Shown here one piece after another: positions 34,739 to 47,842 of a DNA stretch of 64,000 bases (position 1 is its first letter; every line of letters starts with the position of its first letter). The notes beneath the pieces were generated by a model. That model had not been told where the DNA came from, did no database searches, and saw only the letters and a list, made by a program, of their open reading frames with translations. Origin of the DNA: Paulownia fortunei (Eukaryota; Streptophyta; Magnoliopsida; Lamiales; Paulowniaceae); contig CM033124.1 of the NCBI GenBank assembly GCA_019321725.1, positions 4,464,001 through 4,528,000 of the forward strand, in the 5' to 3' direction. Position numbers and translations under genes: made by a program.

Positions 34739-34743
34739 AGATC
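34739..34743 (+). repeat. Target-site duplication AGATC, left copy
   Basis: AGATC directly precedes the left LTR (TGGTCGATTG) and is repeated exactly after the right LTR at 41,854-41,858. Joining psaA at one copy restores the local gene sequence order, proving the insertion point. Confidence 0.92.
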
Positions 34744-36777
34744 TGGTCGATTGTTGTAGGCCTATCAAATTTAAACCTTACTCTTAAATAATTTTTTTAG
34801 TATAGAGCGAGTAAGAGTCAATTCTACAAGGATAAAGGCTAATTGATTTACTATCAACTCACTAACTAAGAAATTTAACTTCACAATTGCTAACATAAAG
34901 TTAAGACTCAACAAGTAAACTCTAAAAATAAACAACAAATGGTTGGGGGGGTTGATTTGAGTAACTAATTCACAGAAATTAAAACTAATTAAAATATAAA
35001 GTAATCAAAATCAAAACAACAATCAACAATCGATTAAACTAGGTTGATGTTTCATTCGCCACTACTAAACAAAGAGATGTAATTTCATATCAATATTATT
35101 AGCAACTTGCCATTGAAATTATCAATCGTAGATAATAATAAACTCTATTACCCCAATCTTTTCTTAATTATTTGTTAGGTAGAACAAGCTCCCTATCTAA
35201 TTCCCTACAGATCAAATAACCTAGAACAAGCTCTTTAGATTTAATCTAATGGATGCATTAAAACAAGAAAGATAGATTGATCTAAGCAACAACCACACAA
35301 GCTCAGGTCATTTAACTTAGGTTATGTTTTTCATTGTAAATAACAAAAATATATCATAATCATTAATCACAATTTACTACACATGATTAGAAAATCAAAA
35401 TAATTATGAATCTAAAATCTCTAATCTAGTTGTAGGGAGTTCTTAAACTCAATTTGGTTGTGCAGCCAAACAAAGCAAGAAAATACCTATAAAACATTAA
35501 GCATAGAAAAATATAAACAACTTTAATTGGAAAGCTGGTCAATAATATCAAACATTTAATTACAACAACTCATGGCTAGGGCTTTGAAATCACCCTCAAC
35601 CAAGAAAAAAGTTTAGCCTAACATGATAAGAAATGATAAGAAAATAAAATTAACAACATTGGGAGTCCAAGAAACTTATTGGTTAAAGAAGATAGTTGAC
35701 GTTGATGGTGGATTATGGATGTCTCCTCCTCCAAACCTCTTCCACTTTGTCTTTATTGATGCTCTAAGACCCCAAGATTGCTTTCCAAAGATGTATGTAA
35801 TTTCTAGGAGAGTGAGTGAATCTAAAAATTGATGTGTGTGTTGAGAGGATAGTATGTATTTATAAAGTGTGAGATGGTGCTGTGATTTGTTGTAAAGTGT
35901 CTAAGGTGTGTTGTGTGTTTGGTGTAAAGTATGTAATGTGTGTTGTGTGTTTGGTGTAATGTGTTTAACGTGTGTTGTGTATTTGGTGTAAAGTGTATAA
36001 GGTGTGTTATGTGATGATTATATGTATCTTGCGTATACATATCACAAACATGTGTCAAAAAGTATAAAAGGTTGTCATTCTCAGCAAATGAATCAATTTT
36101 CCTAGACGAATAGTGCCTAAGCGCTATAATATGGCACCCAGGCATCATATTTTCGAAGCGGACAGTAAGCACGGCCCTTAGCGCCAAAATAGGGCACTTA
36201 GGCGCCATTGCTACTATTTTCTTCTTCTCTAGTAAGGCACTTTGACACTATTAATCAATTTTCAACTAATTTTTGACCTCTTTCTAGACTGAATTAGTTT
36301 TTGATGTCTTCCTAATAATTGTATTCCTATCTGTTATATTTCTTTAGCCACTTGAATCAGATCAATATAATATTTGCGGAGAGAGTTATGCCAAAAATAT
36401 AAAGACTGCCATATCTAGAAGTTTTAGTACACATTTGATTGTTTAACCGATTTTTTCTCTTTGAAATCAATTGAATTGAGATAAGTTTCCAACATGAAAG
36501 TTGTAGATATATCTCTTACTTTCCAAGCTAAGAATCATGTCAATAGGGTGTTATGTTAGATCAGAAATTTATTCCTAACATACAAAAACTGCCGCAGTGG
36601 AACCGAGATAATTTGGCCCAAGAATGGTTGTTTCAACTTCGTTTTGGCTTATTTTTGATCTTTTGATTCCCAAACTCATATCAAACACAAAAATTAATGA
36701 AAACCTATTATTAACAAGAAAAAATCAAGGAAGACATAGAGGAATTGTTTCAAAATATGTAAAAAATATACTTATCA
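34744..36777 (-). repeat. Left (3') LTR of the Athila-like element
   Basis: It opens TGGTCGATTGTTGTAGGCC in plus orientation and ends ATACTTATCA. It matches the right LTR along its whole length with scattered substitutions and a few indels. It contains an array of 'gtgtgttgtgtgtttggtgt' units and the paired 'ggcgcca'-type blocks near 36,180-36,205. Confidence 0.92.
35875..36015. repeat. ~30-bp GT-rich minisatellite inside the LTR
   Basis: Units of 'taaggtgtgttgtgtgtttg' followed by 'gtgtaaagtg' are repeated about four times; the right LTR holds the same array at about 40,985-41,110 with slightly different unit sequences. The long minus-strand open frame here (35,822-36,208, rich in HTTH repeats) is a product of this array, not a gene. 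Confidence 0.8.
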
Positions 36778-36797
36778 AATTCCCCCACACTTAACCT
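36778..36797 (-). promoter_or_regulatory. Polypurine tract of the Athila-like element
   Basis: On the minus strand 'aagtgtgggggaatt' directly precedes the LTR start TGATAAGT. A second copy of this G-rich motif stands at about 38,283 ('aagtgtcgggggaac'), in the zone beyond pol; such duplicated 'AAGTGTGGGGG' boxes are typical of this element group. Confidence 0.75.
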
Positions 36798-38471
36798 TTG
36801 CTCGTCCTCAAGCAAACCTAAAACAAGACATAAACACAAACTAAACTAATCCACTTTTGTAGGAAATTATGATTACATTTAGCTCGTGCAACAAGCCTTT
36901 AAACCCCTAAGTGGACCATAAATGATGAGTTGTAGTCTTATGAGGGCTTGCAGTGGTGATACCCACAAACACCTACGACCCCTAACTTCCAACGATTAAT
37001 TTTCAGGGAGTAACAAAGTAATATGGTAATAAAATTAAATAAGTGTTGAGTCTAACCATTAGTTATTCAAAAGTAAATATACTTCCACAACCATCATACT
37101 CAAGTATGTGTGTGAATAGCCATTGTCAATAGTGATAAACCATACATGATTTAAATAAGTGAATTCTTATAAAACTTCATAAAAGACATCACTCGATTTC
37201 TAATGAAAGAGTCGAACATCATTGGCTCTTCTTTTGCTACATATCTCCATTAAACCGAAGGCACCATATGAAATCAAAAGATCTTAAGCAATGGTTATAA
37301 CGGGGCCAATGGGTAGTGTGTGGCATAAGAAAGAAAGGGATATGATGCAACAAAAATTCTGAAAACTTTATGAAATGAGAGACATAAATTTTATCAAAGA
37401 ATGATTCTCATAATCCATAAGTCTCAACATTGGGTCCTAATATCATTGTGTTGGACCCTTCTTCATCATTCTCATCAACTTTGCAATATCCCACTTTTAG
37501 TTGCAACTCATAATAAGTTTCTTTTTTTTCAATATTTTGCAACTTTTTTCCTTTTTTTTTTTGTATATATATGTTTTTCAATATTTTTCCCTTCTTTCTT
37601 TCTTTTTTTTTTGAGCTCCCCCGCACTTATCTCCTATTTCAACCCAATTTTTTTTTTGCAAGCTCACCTTATCATCGAAGTATCTTTCAAGTTCCAATTT
37701 ATTTTTTGAACAAGGATAGGATAATAGTGTATTTAGGCTAGGCAAGAAGATATGGTTACCACAAAAAAGCCTTATTCAATAAAAGGCTCAAAGCAGCTCA
37801 CTATAGGAGATGTTCTATTGGAACATCATATGGGAAACAAGCTGATTTAGCCATGATGCTAGAAATCCTAGTGCCTTAATCATTTTCAAGTAATGCTCAA
37901 TCAGTTGTTAGTCTCGATATATCTTTAAAAGAGTTCTAATATTCAACTTTCATATGTCGAAACCTAAATGATGATTAAAGTGAGGGTATAAGAACTACCT
38001 ATTTTGACATGCTTATCTTAATACCAAAGAACATATCTATTTGTGCAAAAAGAATTGAGTATGATCGTAACAAAAAATATATCAACCAAAGCATAACATC
38101 AAGTTCTAAAACAACACCTATCGGCAAACCCAACCATATCATTCATATTCAATTCTAATCATAGAAGTTGGAAGAACACCTAGGACTTAAAAATTTAAAA
38201 ACTAGATACAAATAAAACAAAACAAGGAAACATGTAAGTAAAAAAAAAACTCAAAAAAAAAAAAATATAAGTCCTAAATCGTTCCCCCGACACTTAATCC
38301 TTACATTGTTCTCAATGTTAGTCTAGGCTACTAAAATAAAGAATTAAATGCAATGGGGTTGGATTGGTATACATAAAACAAAACAAAATAAAAGAACTAA
38401 ATAAAATAAAATAGATAGAAAAAAAAAAGAGAAATGAGAGTTAGGGAGATCAAATCTGTGATTGTAAGCTC

Positions 38472-38725
38472 TCAATGTCTTCTTTTCAATCCGTTGGGTT
38501 GCCTCTCAATAAGTGCTTGGTTTAACATCCTCAGCCTGACATCGACTGCTAACATTGCTATCGTCCATCCAATCACTGTCTTATGATTTCGAAGCACCCA
38601 AAAACATTTGTCTTCTAGTACTTGAGTGAGGTCTTTAGCATAACGAACTAGTAGTGTTTCTTTCTCACTCAAGTAGATATATTTGAGATGATCTGAAATT
38701 GGTTTAAGCTCCATTGTAGGTGTTT
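38472..38725 (-). pseudogene. RT start of the Athila-like element fused to post-pol sequence
   Basis: The minus frame opens MELKPISDHLKYIYLSEKET, matching the 'ELKPLP.HLKYA.LGE.ETLPV' block that precedes RT in Athila-like pol, and continues to HKTVIGWTIA. It then jumps to VDVRLRMLNQALIERQPN and the 'gagaggcaaccca' box that normally lies after pol. Thus nearly all of RT, RNase H and integrase are deleted, with the two deletion points readable. Confidence 0.75.
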
Positions 38726-39208
38726 TTTATCCCCTCTCAACTTCCATTGGTTGGTGTGTAGCTCATTGAGAAGTTTGGCATGGCGAGACACTTGCTTGAT
38801 GACATCAAGAAGAAGGATGTTTACCTCCACTTTTTGAAAAGTTTCAAGGATTTCTTTTTTCTGCTCCTCTTTCTTAGACTTTGCTAACCAGCTAGGAAAA
38901 AGTAGAGGTGTTATATAAGTATGATAGAGAGGTTTAAGAGTAGTTTTTGACTTTAGATTCTCTTTGACTATGAGTGGTAGATGAGTAGGAAAGTGAGAAT
39001 TATCTAAGAGAGGGATAATATTGCTTGACTCCCTATTCTCAACCTCTTTGGATGCTTCTTTTGTTGGCAAGTTAGGAGACTCCAATTGCTTCTTGATTCT
39101 AAGAGTCATGGCACTTGCATATTCCTTAGGATTCTCCACAAATTGAGAAGGTAACTTGCCCCATCCTTGTGTTTTCAATTGGCTTAAGCTAGTGGCCATT
39201 TGTCCCAC
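38725..39208 (-). pseudogene. Gag C-terminal part of the Athila-like element
   Basis: The minus frame starts MGQMATSLSQLKTQGWGKLP, followed by NPKEYASAMTLRIKKQLESP, LLFPSWLAKSKKEEQKKEIL, ETFQKVEVNILLLDVIKQVS and HAKLLNELHTNQWKLRGDKK. These are the hallmark blocks of Athila-like gag ('GKLPSQ...NPKE..SAI.LRSGK', 'PSR.AKSKKEE...EIL..FRKVE.NIPLLDAIKQ'). It runs without a stop for over 160 codons, then meets the RT remnant one frame over. The N-terminal part further right is degraded. Confidence 0.85.
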
Positions 39209-39818
39209 TTGTTTCTCAATATATTAGAGACGGGCTTGTTTGGTTTGTTGAAATTATATATTATTGGTAGTAAGTGCTTTCACGAAATCTTCCAAGAATG
39301 TGACTGATGTGGACATTGGAAGGGTGGTTGCACATTCGATTGGAGAAAATCCAATAGTCGGTTTGGCATTTGAAATGGAGTAGTTTGTTGTTGTTGGATT
39401 CCGTATCTCAAATTGGGATGATCTATCCATTCTTCATTATAAGTGTTGAAGAATAAATTATATCTTTGCCTTGGTTAATAAGGAAAACCATCAATCATAT
39501 TTGCTTGCTCTATATAACCTTCTTGGAGAGATTAACATATATTTGTGGGATATCCTACCATGCAACACACTCTACATGCTTTGACTTATTGCTCTACAAC
39601 CATTTGTTGTACTAAAGTGGTGAGGTATGAGAGCTTTTGTTCAAAAAGTGATGTGTGCATCTCATTGACACTCTTAGATAGCGGCGGTAAATCATTGTAA
39701 GAGATGAATTGTTGAAAATTTACAGCCATATTTCTAATTAGAAAACAAAATAAATTAAACTAAATAAAGAAAAACAAAAACCTGAAAATAATAATAAATC
39801 AATTAGACACTTGATCTG

Positions 39819-39838
39819 CGACAATGGTGCCAAAAACT
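39819..39838 (-). promoter_or_regulatory. Primer-binding-type site of the Athila-like element
   Basis: Immediately inside the right LTR, the minus strand reads 'tttttggcaccattgtcgc', a decayed form of the 'TTTTTGGCGCCGTTGCCGGGG' type primer site of related plant gypsy elements. It fixes the right LTR as the 5' LTR. Confidence 0.65.
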
Positions 39839-41853
39839 TGATCATTTGTCGTAGGCCTACCAAACTTAAACCTTACTCTTAAATAAATTTCTAATGAGTA
39901 TAGAGCAAGTAAGAGTTTATCCCATGAGGATTAAGGTTAACTGATTTACTATCAACTCACTAACTAAGAAATTTAACTTCAAAATTACTAACCTAAAGTT
40001 AAGACTCAACAAATAAACTTTAAAAATAAACAACAAATGGTTGAGGGGATTGATTTTAGTAACTAAGTCGCAAAAATTAAAACTAATTAAAATATAAAGC
40101 AATCAAAATCAAAACAACAATCAACAATTGATTAAAGTAGGTTGAGGTTTCATTCGCCGCCACTAGACAATGATATGCAATTTCATATCAATATTATTAA
40201 CAACTTGTCATTAAAATTATCAATCGTAGATAATAATAAGCTCTATTACCCCAATCTTTTCTTCGTTATTTGTTAGGTAGAACAAACTCTCTACCTAATT
40301 TTCTACCCATCAAATAACCTAAAACAAGCTCTTTAGATTTAATCCAATAGATGCATTAAAACAAGAAAGATAGATTGATCTAAGCAACAACCACACAAGC
40401 TCGGGTCATTTAACTTAGGTTATGTTTTTCATTGTAAATAACAAAAATATATCATAATCATTAATCACAATTTACTACACATGATTAGAAAATCAAAATA
40501 ATTATGAATCTAAAATCTCTAATCTAGTTGTAGGGAGTTCTTAAACCCAATTTGGTTGTGCAGCCAAACAAAGCAAGAAAATACCTATAAGACATTAAGC
40601 ATAGAAAAATATAAACAACTTTAATTGGAAAGCTGGTCAATAATATCAAATATTTAATTACAACAACTCATGGCTAGGGCTTTGAAATCACCCTCAACCA
40701 AGAAGGAAGTTTAGCCTAATATAATAAGAAATGATAAGAAAATAAAATTAACAACATTAAGAGTCCAAGAAACTTATTGGTTGAAAAAGGTAGTTGAGGT
40801 TGATGGTGGATTATGGATATCTCCTCCTCCAAGCCTCTTCCACTTTATCTTCCTTGATGCTCCAAGACCTCAAGATTACTTTCCAAAGATGTATGTGATT
40901 TCTAGGAGAGTGAGTGAATTTAAAAATTGATGTGTGTGTTGAGAGAATAGTGTGTATTTATAAAGTGTGAGATGGTGTTATGATTTATTATAAAGTGTCT
41001 AAAGTGTATTATGTATTTGGTGTAAAGTATGTAATATATGTTGTGTGTTTGGTGTAAAGTATTTAAGGTGTGTTGTGTGTTTGGTATAAAGTGTATAAGG
41101 TGTGTTGTGTGATGTATTTTATGTATCTAGTGTATACATATCACAAATATGTGCAAAAAGGTGTAAATGGTAGTCATTCCAAGCAAAGAAATCAATTTTT
41201 CTACACGGATGTCACCTAGGTGCCATATTTCTGGAGAGGACAGTAAGCACGGCGTTTAGGCGCCAAAACAGGGAGCTTAGGCGCCATTGCTACTATTTTC
41301 TTCTTATCCAGTTCGGCGCTCTAACGCTATTTATCCTTTTTCAACTAATTTTTGACCTCTTTATAGGCTGAATTGGCTTTTGGTTTCTTCCTAACAATTG
41401 TATTCCTATTTTTTAGAGTTCTTTAGGCACTTGAATCCGATCAATATGATATTTTTGGAGAGAGTTATGCCAAAAATACAAAGACTGTCATATTTGGGAG
41501 TTTCAGTGCATGTTTGATTCTTTAACCAAATCTTTCTCTTTGAAATCAATTAAATTGGGATAAGTTTCCAACATGAAAGTTGTAGATATATCTCTTATCT
41601 TTCCAATAAGTCAAGAATTAGGTCAATAAAGGGATAAAAAATTTATGCCCAACATACAAAAATTGTTGTAGTAGAACTGTATCAATTTGGCCCAAGAATA
41701 CTTGTTTCAATTTTGTTTTGGCTTATTTTCGATCTTTTGACTTCCAAAATCCTATGTCACACAAAACATTAATAAAAACTTATTATTAACAAGAACCAAG
41801 CAAGGAATAAATAGAGAAATTGTTACAAAATATGTAAAAATATGCACTTATCA
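39839..41853 (-). repeat. Right (5') LTR of the Athila-like element
   Basis: It opens TGATCATTTGTCGTAGGCC in plus orientation and ends GCACTTATCA, directly followed by the AGATC duplication at 41,854-41,858. It is the partner of the left LTR. Confidence 0.92.
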
Positions 41854-43403
41854 AGATCCTAAAGAGATACCGTTTTCTCATGAATTTATCTTGAATCGTG
41901 TTCTTTTGGGTTAACTTTATCCAAGTTTTGTCGAGGGTGAAACCCCATTTTTCACCTTGATTTGGTCAAAATATATGGGATTTCATACTTTTTGTAGAGG
42001 AATAGATCGAATAACTGGGGGTTTATGGTTGACCAATATTGCCTACCGTTATTTAGCTATTGATATTATGTTCCTGATAGCGGGTCACATGTATAGGACT
42101 AACTGGGGCATTGGTCATGGCCTAAAAGATATTTTAGAAGCTTGTGAAGGTTCATTTACAAGCCAGGGCCATAAAGGCCTATATGAGATCCTAACAACGT
42201 CATGGCATGCTCAATTATCTCTTAATCTAGCCATGTTAGGCTCTTTAACCATTGTTGTAGCTCACCATATGTATTCCATGCCCCTTTATTCATATCTAGC
42301 TACAGATTATGGTACATAATATCATTGTTCACACATCACATGTGGATTGGTAGATTTCTCATAGTTGGTGTTGTTGTGCATGCATCCATGTGGATATGGT
42401 AAGAGACTATGATCCAACTACTTGATACAACGATCTATTAGACCGCGTCCTTACACATCGTGATGTAATCATATCACATCTCAAATGGGCATGTATATTC
42501 TCGACTTTCATAATTTTTATTTGTATATTCATAATGATACCATAAGCGCCTTAGGGCATCCTCAAGATATTTTTTCAGATACTGCTATACAAATATAACC
42601 TATTTTTGCTCAATGGATACAAAATACCTATGCTTTAGCACCTGGTGCAACAAGCAGCACCAGTTTAACTTGGGGTGGTGATTTAGTAGCAGTGGGCGAC
42701 AAAGTAGCTTTATTATCTATTTCGTTAGGAACTGCGGATTGTTTGGTACATTATATCCATGCATTTACGATTTATGTCACAATTTTGGTACTCTTGAAAG
42801 GTGTTCTATTTGTTCGTACTAAATCTTGGTTTTTGTTTTCCTTGTGATAGACCTGGAAGATAGGTTACATGTCAAGTATCGACTTGGTATCATGTTTTCT
42901 TAGGACTTTCTAGATGTACGATTCTATTTCAATAGTAATATTATATTTTAGTTGGAAAATGTAGTAAGATGTTTGGAGCAGCATAAGTGATCAAGGGATA
43001 GTAACTCATATCACAGGAGGAAACTTTGTGCAGAGTTCTATTACTAATAATGGGTGGCTCTGGGATTTCTTATGGGCATAGGCATCCCAGGTAATTCAGT
43101 CTTATGGTTATTCATTATCTACATATGGCCTTTTTTCTCCTAGGTGCTCATTTGTATAGGCTTTTAGTGTAATGTTCTATTTAATAGACATCGTTATTGA
43201 CAAGAACTTATTAAATCCATCATTTGGACTCATCATAAATTAAAAAGTTGCTCCTGCTACTCAACCGAGAGCCTGGAGCATTGTTTAAGGACGTGTTATA
43301 GGAGTAACCCATTACCTTCTTGGTGGAATTGCTACAATTGCCACAACATGGGCTTTCTTCTGAGCAAGAATTATTGCAGTAGGATAATGACTAGGAGGAT
43401 TTG

Positions 43404-45483
<2,080 letters not shown>

Positions 45484-45605
45484 TTTTTTAATGTGTTAGA
45501 TCCTCAATAATATCATTTCATTTGACGGAGGGAAGACTCGCCTTCTTATATTTCTACATCTAGGATTCGACTTGTATCATGGATAATAATAGGACTTGAA
45601 CTATT

Positions 45606-45907
45606 ATGGCAAGAAAAAGTTTGATTCAAAGGGAGAAGGAGAGGCAAAAATTAGAATAGAAATATCATTTGATTCATCAATCCTAAAAAAAAAAAAAGTA
45701 AAGTTCCATCATTGAGTGACAAATGGAAAATTTATGGAAAGTTACAATCCCCACCACAGGAATAGTGTACCCACACGCTTTCGTCGCTATTGTTTTTCAA
45801 TTGGAAGATCGAGAGCTAACTATCAAGATTTTGGACTATCCGGACATATACTTCGTGAAATGGTTCATGCATATTTATTGGCAGGAGCAATAAGATCAAT
45901 TTGGTAA
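45606..45907 (+). pseudogene. rps14: rps14 pseudogene (chloroplast ribosomal protein S14)
   Basis: It begins MARKSLIQREKERQKLE and then hits TAG, and has an A-run expansion near 45,685 that shifts frame. The C-terminal part is readable: [40 protein letters not shown] and the final SIW with TAA. The length is close to the normal 303 bases. In chloroplasts it is a 30S ribosome protein; here it cannot be made. Confidence 0.93.
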
Positions 45908-46056
45908 GAATTAATCTTTCATTTCATTTCTATAGTTAATGATCATAAATGGCCTCTTTACCGTTTTGCATAAATATATTATTCTATTTGTACAAATATA
46001 GTAAAGGTACATATTCAATCCTTATTTATTTATTAGTTTTTATTTTTTCTTTTTAG

Positions 46057-46130
46057 AGCGGGATAGAGCAGTTTGGTAGCTCGCAAAACTCATAACTTTG
46101 AGGTCACGGTTCAAATCCTATCTTCACAAC
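46057..46130 (+). pseudogene. trnfM-CAU: Chloroplast-derived trnfM(CAU), decayed
   Basis: 'gggatagagcagtttggtag' followed by 'ctcgcaaaactcataac' (CAT anticodon at 46,091-46,093) and 'ggttcaaatcct' matches the chloroplast initiator tRNA position for position, with several G-to-A and C-to-T changes in the acceptor and anticodon stems and one G lost in the T stem. The stems no longer pair fully, so it is a pseudogene rather than a working tRNA. Confidence 0.85.
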
Positions 46131-46291
46131 ACCTTTTTTTATTTTATCCAAAAATTGGAGGTTTGGTTCTGTTAACTAGTAATAATTACCCCCGGGGTGG
46201 TAAGAAAGGGAAAAAAGAGGGATAGACTCACTACACTATCACTATACACTATACTCAATCTTTTAGCATATTCAAAAAATTACTTTATCTA

Positions 46292-46364
46292 AGGTGGATA
46301 GCAGGAATCGAACCCACATCTTCTTCTTGGCAAAAAATAAATTTTACCATTCGACTATATCCAT
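46292..46364 (-). pseudogene. trnG-GCC: Chloroplast-derived trnG(GCC), decayed
   Basis: The minus strand reads 'ggatatagtcgaatggtaaa', then 'tttgccaagaagaag' with the GCC anticodon, and 'gggttcgattcctgctatcc'. This is chloroplast tRNA-Gly(GCC), lying opposite to trnfM as in chloroplast genomes. The acceptor stem is changed at its end (GCGG to ATGG) and A residues are added in the anticodon stem. It marks the right end of the insert. Confidence 0.85.
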
Positions 46365-46370
46365 ATTTTT

Positions 46371-46783
46371 TGTTTGTGATATATTATCCACATATATATT
46401 AAAATTTCCTAAAATAAAATATTTTTTTGTTAAATTCACTTTAGTCCGTAACTCTATTATACATTGTATTTACAACTTTCTTTGAAATTTTCGGTCGAGT
46501 CAAATGAGAAATATAATTTTGGGCAGAGAGAATATATATACACACACAAAGTTATGTTTAAATACATATTTGCGTGTTTGTACTATAGTTAAGGTTATAA
46601 TTATGTTATTAGTTGTTATTCATATAGTTATATGTTTAAATATTTCTAAGATTATTATAGTTGTTAGTACAAAAAATATTGTAATAATAATAACAAGAAA
46701 AATCTTACTCTAGTTCAACTATATGCTTAAGTGAACTTAAAAAAGAAAGTTTCAGTATTAATTATTTTGAACTGATTCAGTCT
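46371..46783. other. AT-rich spacer, no gene seen
   Basis: It contains short AT-rich open frames (46,504-46,713 among them) with no recognisable features and a 'tatatatacacacacaaa' run near 46,535. Confidence 0.4.
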
Positions 46784-47455
46784 TCAAATTGATGTTGTCA
46801 GCATGTTGGCATTCATCTTTTCAACTGATTCAGTCTTCAGACTGCAAGGTAAAGTTGATTCTTCCAAAATATGAGGCCCTCTGCAGAAGTGCCAAGAACA
46901 TTATCAACAAATAGGACTACATCATCATATCATCTTCATTTTTTATTTTAGTTCCAGTGGGGTAGGGGGTTTAAATTTAAAATAAGTTCTCTGTTCTAAG
47001 ACAAATATTAGTAGGGAAATAGTTACAACCCCCCGCCCCCCGCCCCCCCACCCCCACCTCCCCCCAAAAAAAAGGTTAAAGATGTATGTAAGTTAAGAAT
47101 ACAAGGGGAGGCACCTTTCTTGACCAGAAACAAAAAAAAGAGCATAGCATTGTCATGGTACTTTTCACAGAATCAGAAAGTAAACTAGTAATACAATTTC
47201 ACCCAGTAATCCTCAGTTCATACCTTGAAAAACCAAGACCATGAACCTGAGCTGCTGCAACATGGCCAGCTCCCAAGTCTTCTGCAATAGAACCACGCTT
47301 CACAAGTTCAGCAAATTCAAATTTGTCTAGTCGATTACCTTGAGACTTGGTGGCACGCTTTGGAGGTAAACCCAGAGCCTCCCTCATTGCCTGCTCCTCT
47401 TCCTCCTTGATTCTTCTTATCTCTTCTTTCATGGCCTCCACATTCAACTCACATT
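46784..47455 (-). pseudogene. Partial MMTAG2-like (multiple myeloma tumor-associated protein 2 homologue) gene
   Basis: The exon 47,455-47,224 reads VEAMKEEIRRIKEEEEQAMR, EALGLPPKRATKSQGNRLDK, FEFAELVKRGSIAEDLGAGH and VAAAQVHGLGFS. This is the conserved core of the eukaryotic MMTAG2 family (PF10159 type). It is bounded by an acceptor (ATAAAG/AATG) and a donor (TCAAG/GTATGA). A candidate last exon at 46,841-46,784 (CTTGCAG/TCTGAAG) would add SLKTESVEKMNAN... and a stop in frame. The first exon, which should code for the family's MYHPTRGGVRGG start, is not seen in the 1.4 kb to the right, nor elsewhere in the window. Either the intron is very long or this is a broken remnant; I favour a remnant. 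Its cellular role is poorly known (nuclear, basic, phosphorylated protein). Confidence 0.65.
47029..47065. repeat. Poly-C tract with A/G interruptions
   Basis: Thirty-odd bases are almost all C on the plus strand ('ccccccgccccccgcccccc' and onward), followed by A8. It lies in the intron between the two MMTAG2-like exons and is strikingly unlike its AT-rich surroundings. Confidence 0.9.
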
Positions 47456-47842
47456 CTTTATCACAATGTACCAATGGATGTCTTTTCCTTTAAGAATGAG
47501 ATATAGAATTTAAATCATCAAAGTACAAAAGGATACGGCCCATATAAGTAATCAAATTGAAGGAAAATAGGAAGTCAAATAACGCAGATTCTCCGAATGT
47601 TTGTCCACAAATAAAACTGCAAAGTTAATCATAAGGGGCCAACAACACTTTAAGATGTAAACCAAAATCCCTCACACACATCATTGCCCGACAATGGTAG
47701 GTTTCAATGAATTATTGCAGTCCAGACTTGTACAATTTTTTCATTTAATTAATTGGTTTAGCAAATTAGATGCTGAATTCCAGAGGTTAAATAGCTGGTA
47801 GCAAAAGGACAAGCCCTTATTATGTTGTTGAAAGTTCATTAA
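47456..47842. other. Spacer, no gene seen
   Basis: AT-rich DNA between the MMTAG2-like exon and the MITE. A missing 5' exon was looked for here and not found. Confidence 0.4.

Larger units (their letters stand above)
34744..41853 (-). mobile_element. Non-autonomous Athila-like Ty3/gypsy element, 7.11 kb
   Basis: Two LTRs of 2,034 and 2,015 bases (34,744-36,777 and 39,839-41,853) begin TG and end CA and are flanked by a perfect 5-base target duplication. Next to the left LTR is a polypurine tract, and next to the right LTR a primer-binding-type sequence, so the element reads on the minus strand. The interior is only 3.06 kb. It holds a gag C-terminal part fused to the first codons of RT and then to sequence from beyond pol; protease, most of RT, RNase H and integrase are missing. 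It would have needed another element's proteins to move. Confidence 0.92.
34056..43387 (+). pseudogene. psaA: psaA pseudogene (photosystem I P700 apoprotein A1), interrupted
   Basis: The 5' part (34,056-34,743) starts at the normal psaA ATG, with the chloroplast leader 'gactca' before it, and reads [39 protein letters not shown] and WPIVGQEIL. The 3' part (41,859-43,387) resumes with DPKEIPFSHEFILNRV and holds the well-kept frame [20 protein letters not shown] and [20 protein letters not shown], ending at IIAVG and TAA. In chloroplasts this protein binds the P700 chlorophylls in the thylakoid. Here the reading frame is broken by a retrotransposon, by stops such as TGG to TAG, and by frameshifts; the sequence stops cannot be read through. 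Confidence 0.95.

Noticed and set aside
35822..36208. 128-residue minus-strand protein rich in HTTH and HTLNTLH repeats
   Set aside because: It is the translation of a GT-rich minisatellite inside an LTR; the second LTR does not keep the frame.
37401..37709. Plus-strand Phe-rich open frame of 102 residues
   Set aside because: It comes from a T-rich tract in the untranslated interior of the Athila-like element and has no protein features.
46057..46130. Functional nuclear initiator tRNA
   Set aside because: It matches the chloroplast tRNA, with mismatched stems and a lost T-stem base, and lies inside the chloroplast-derived block.
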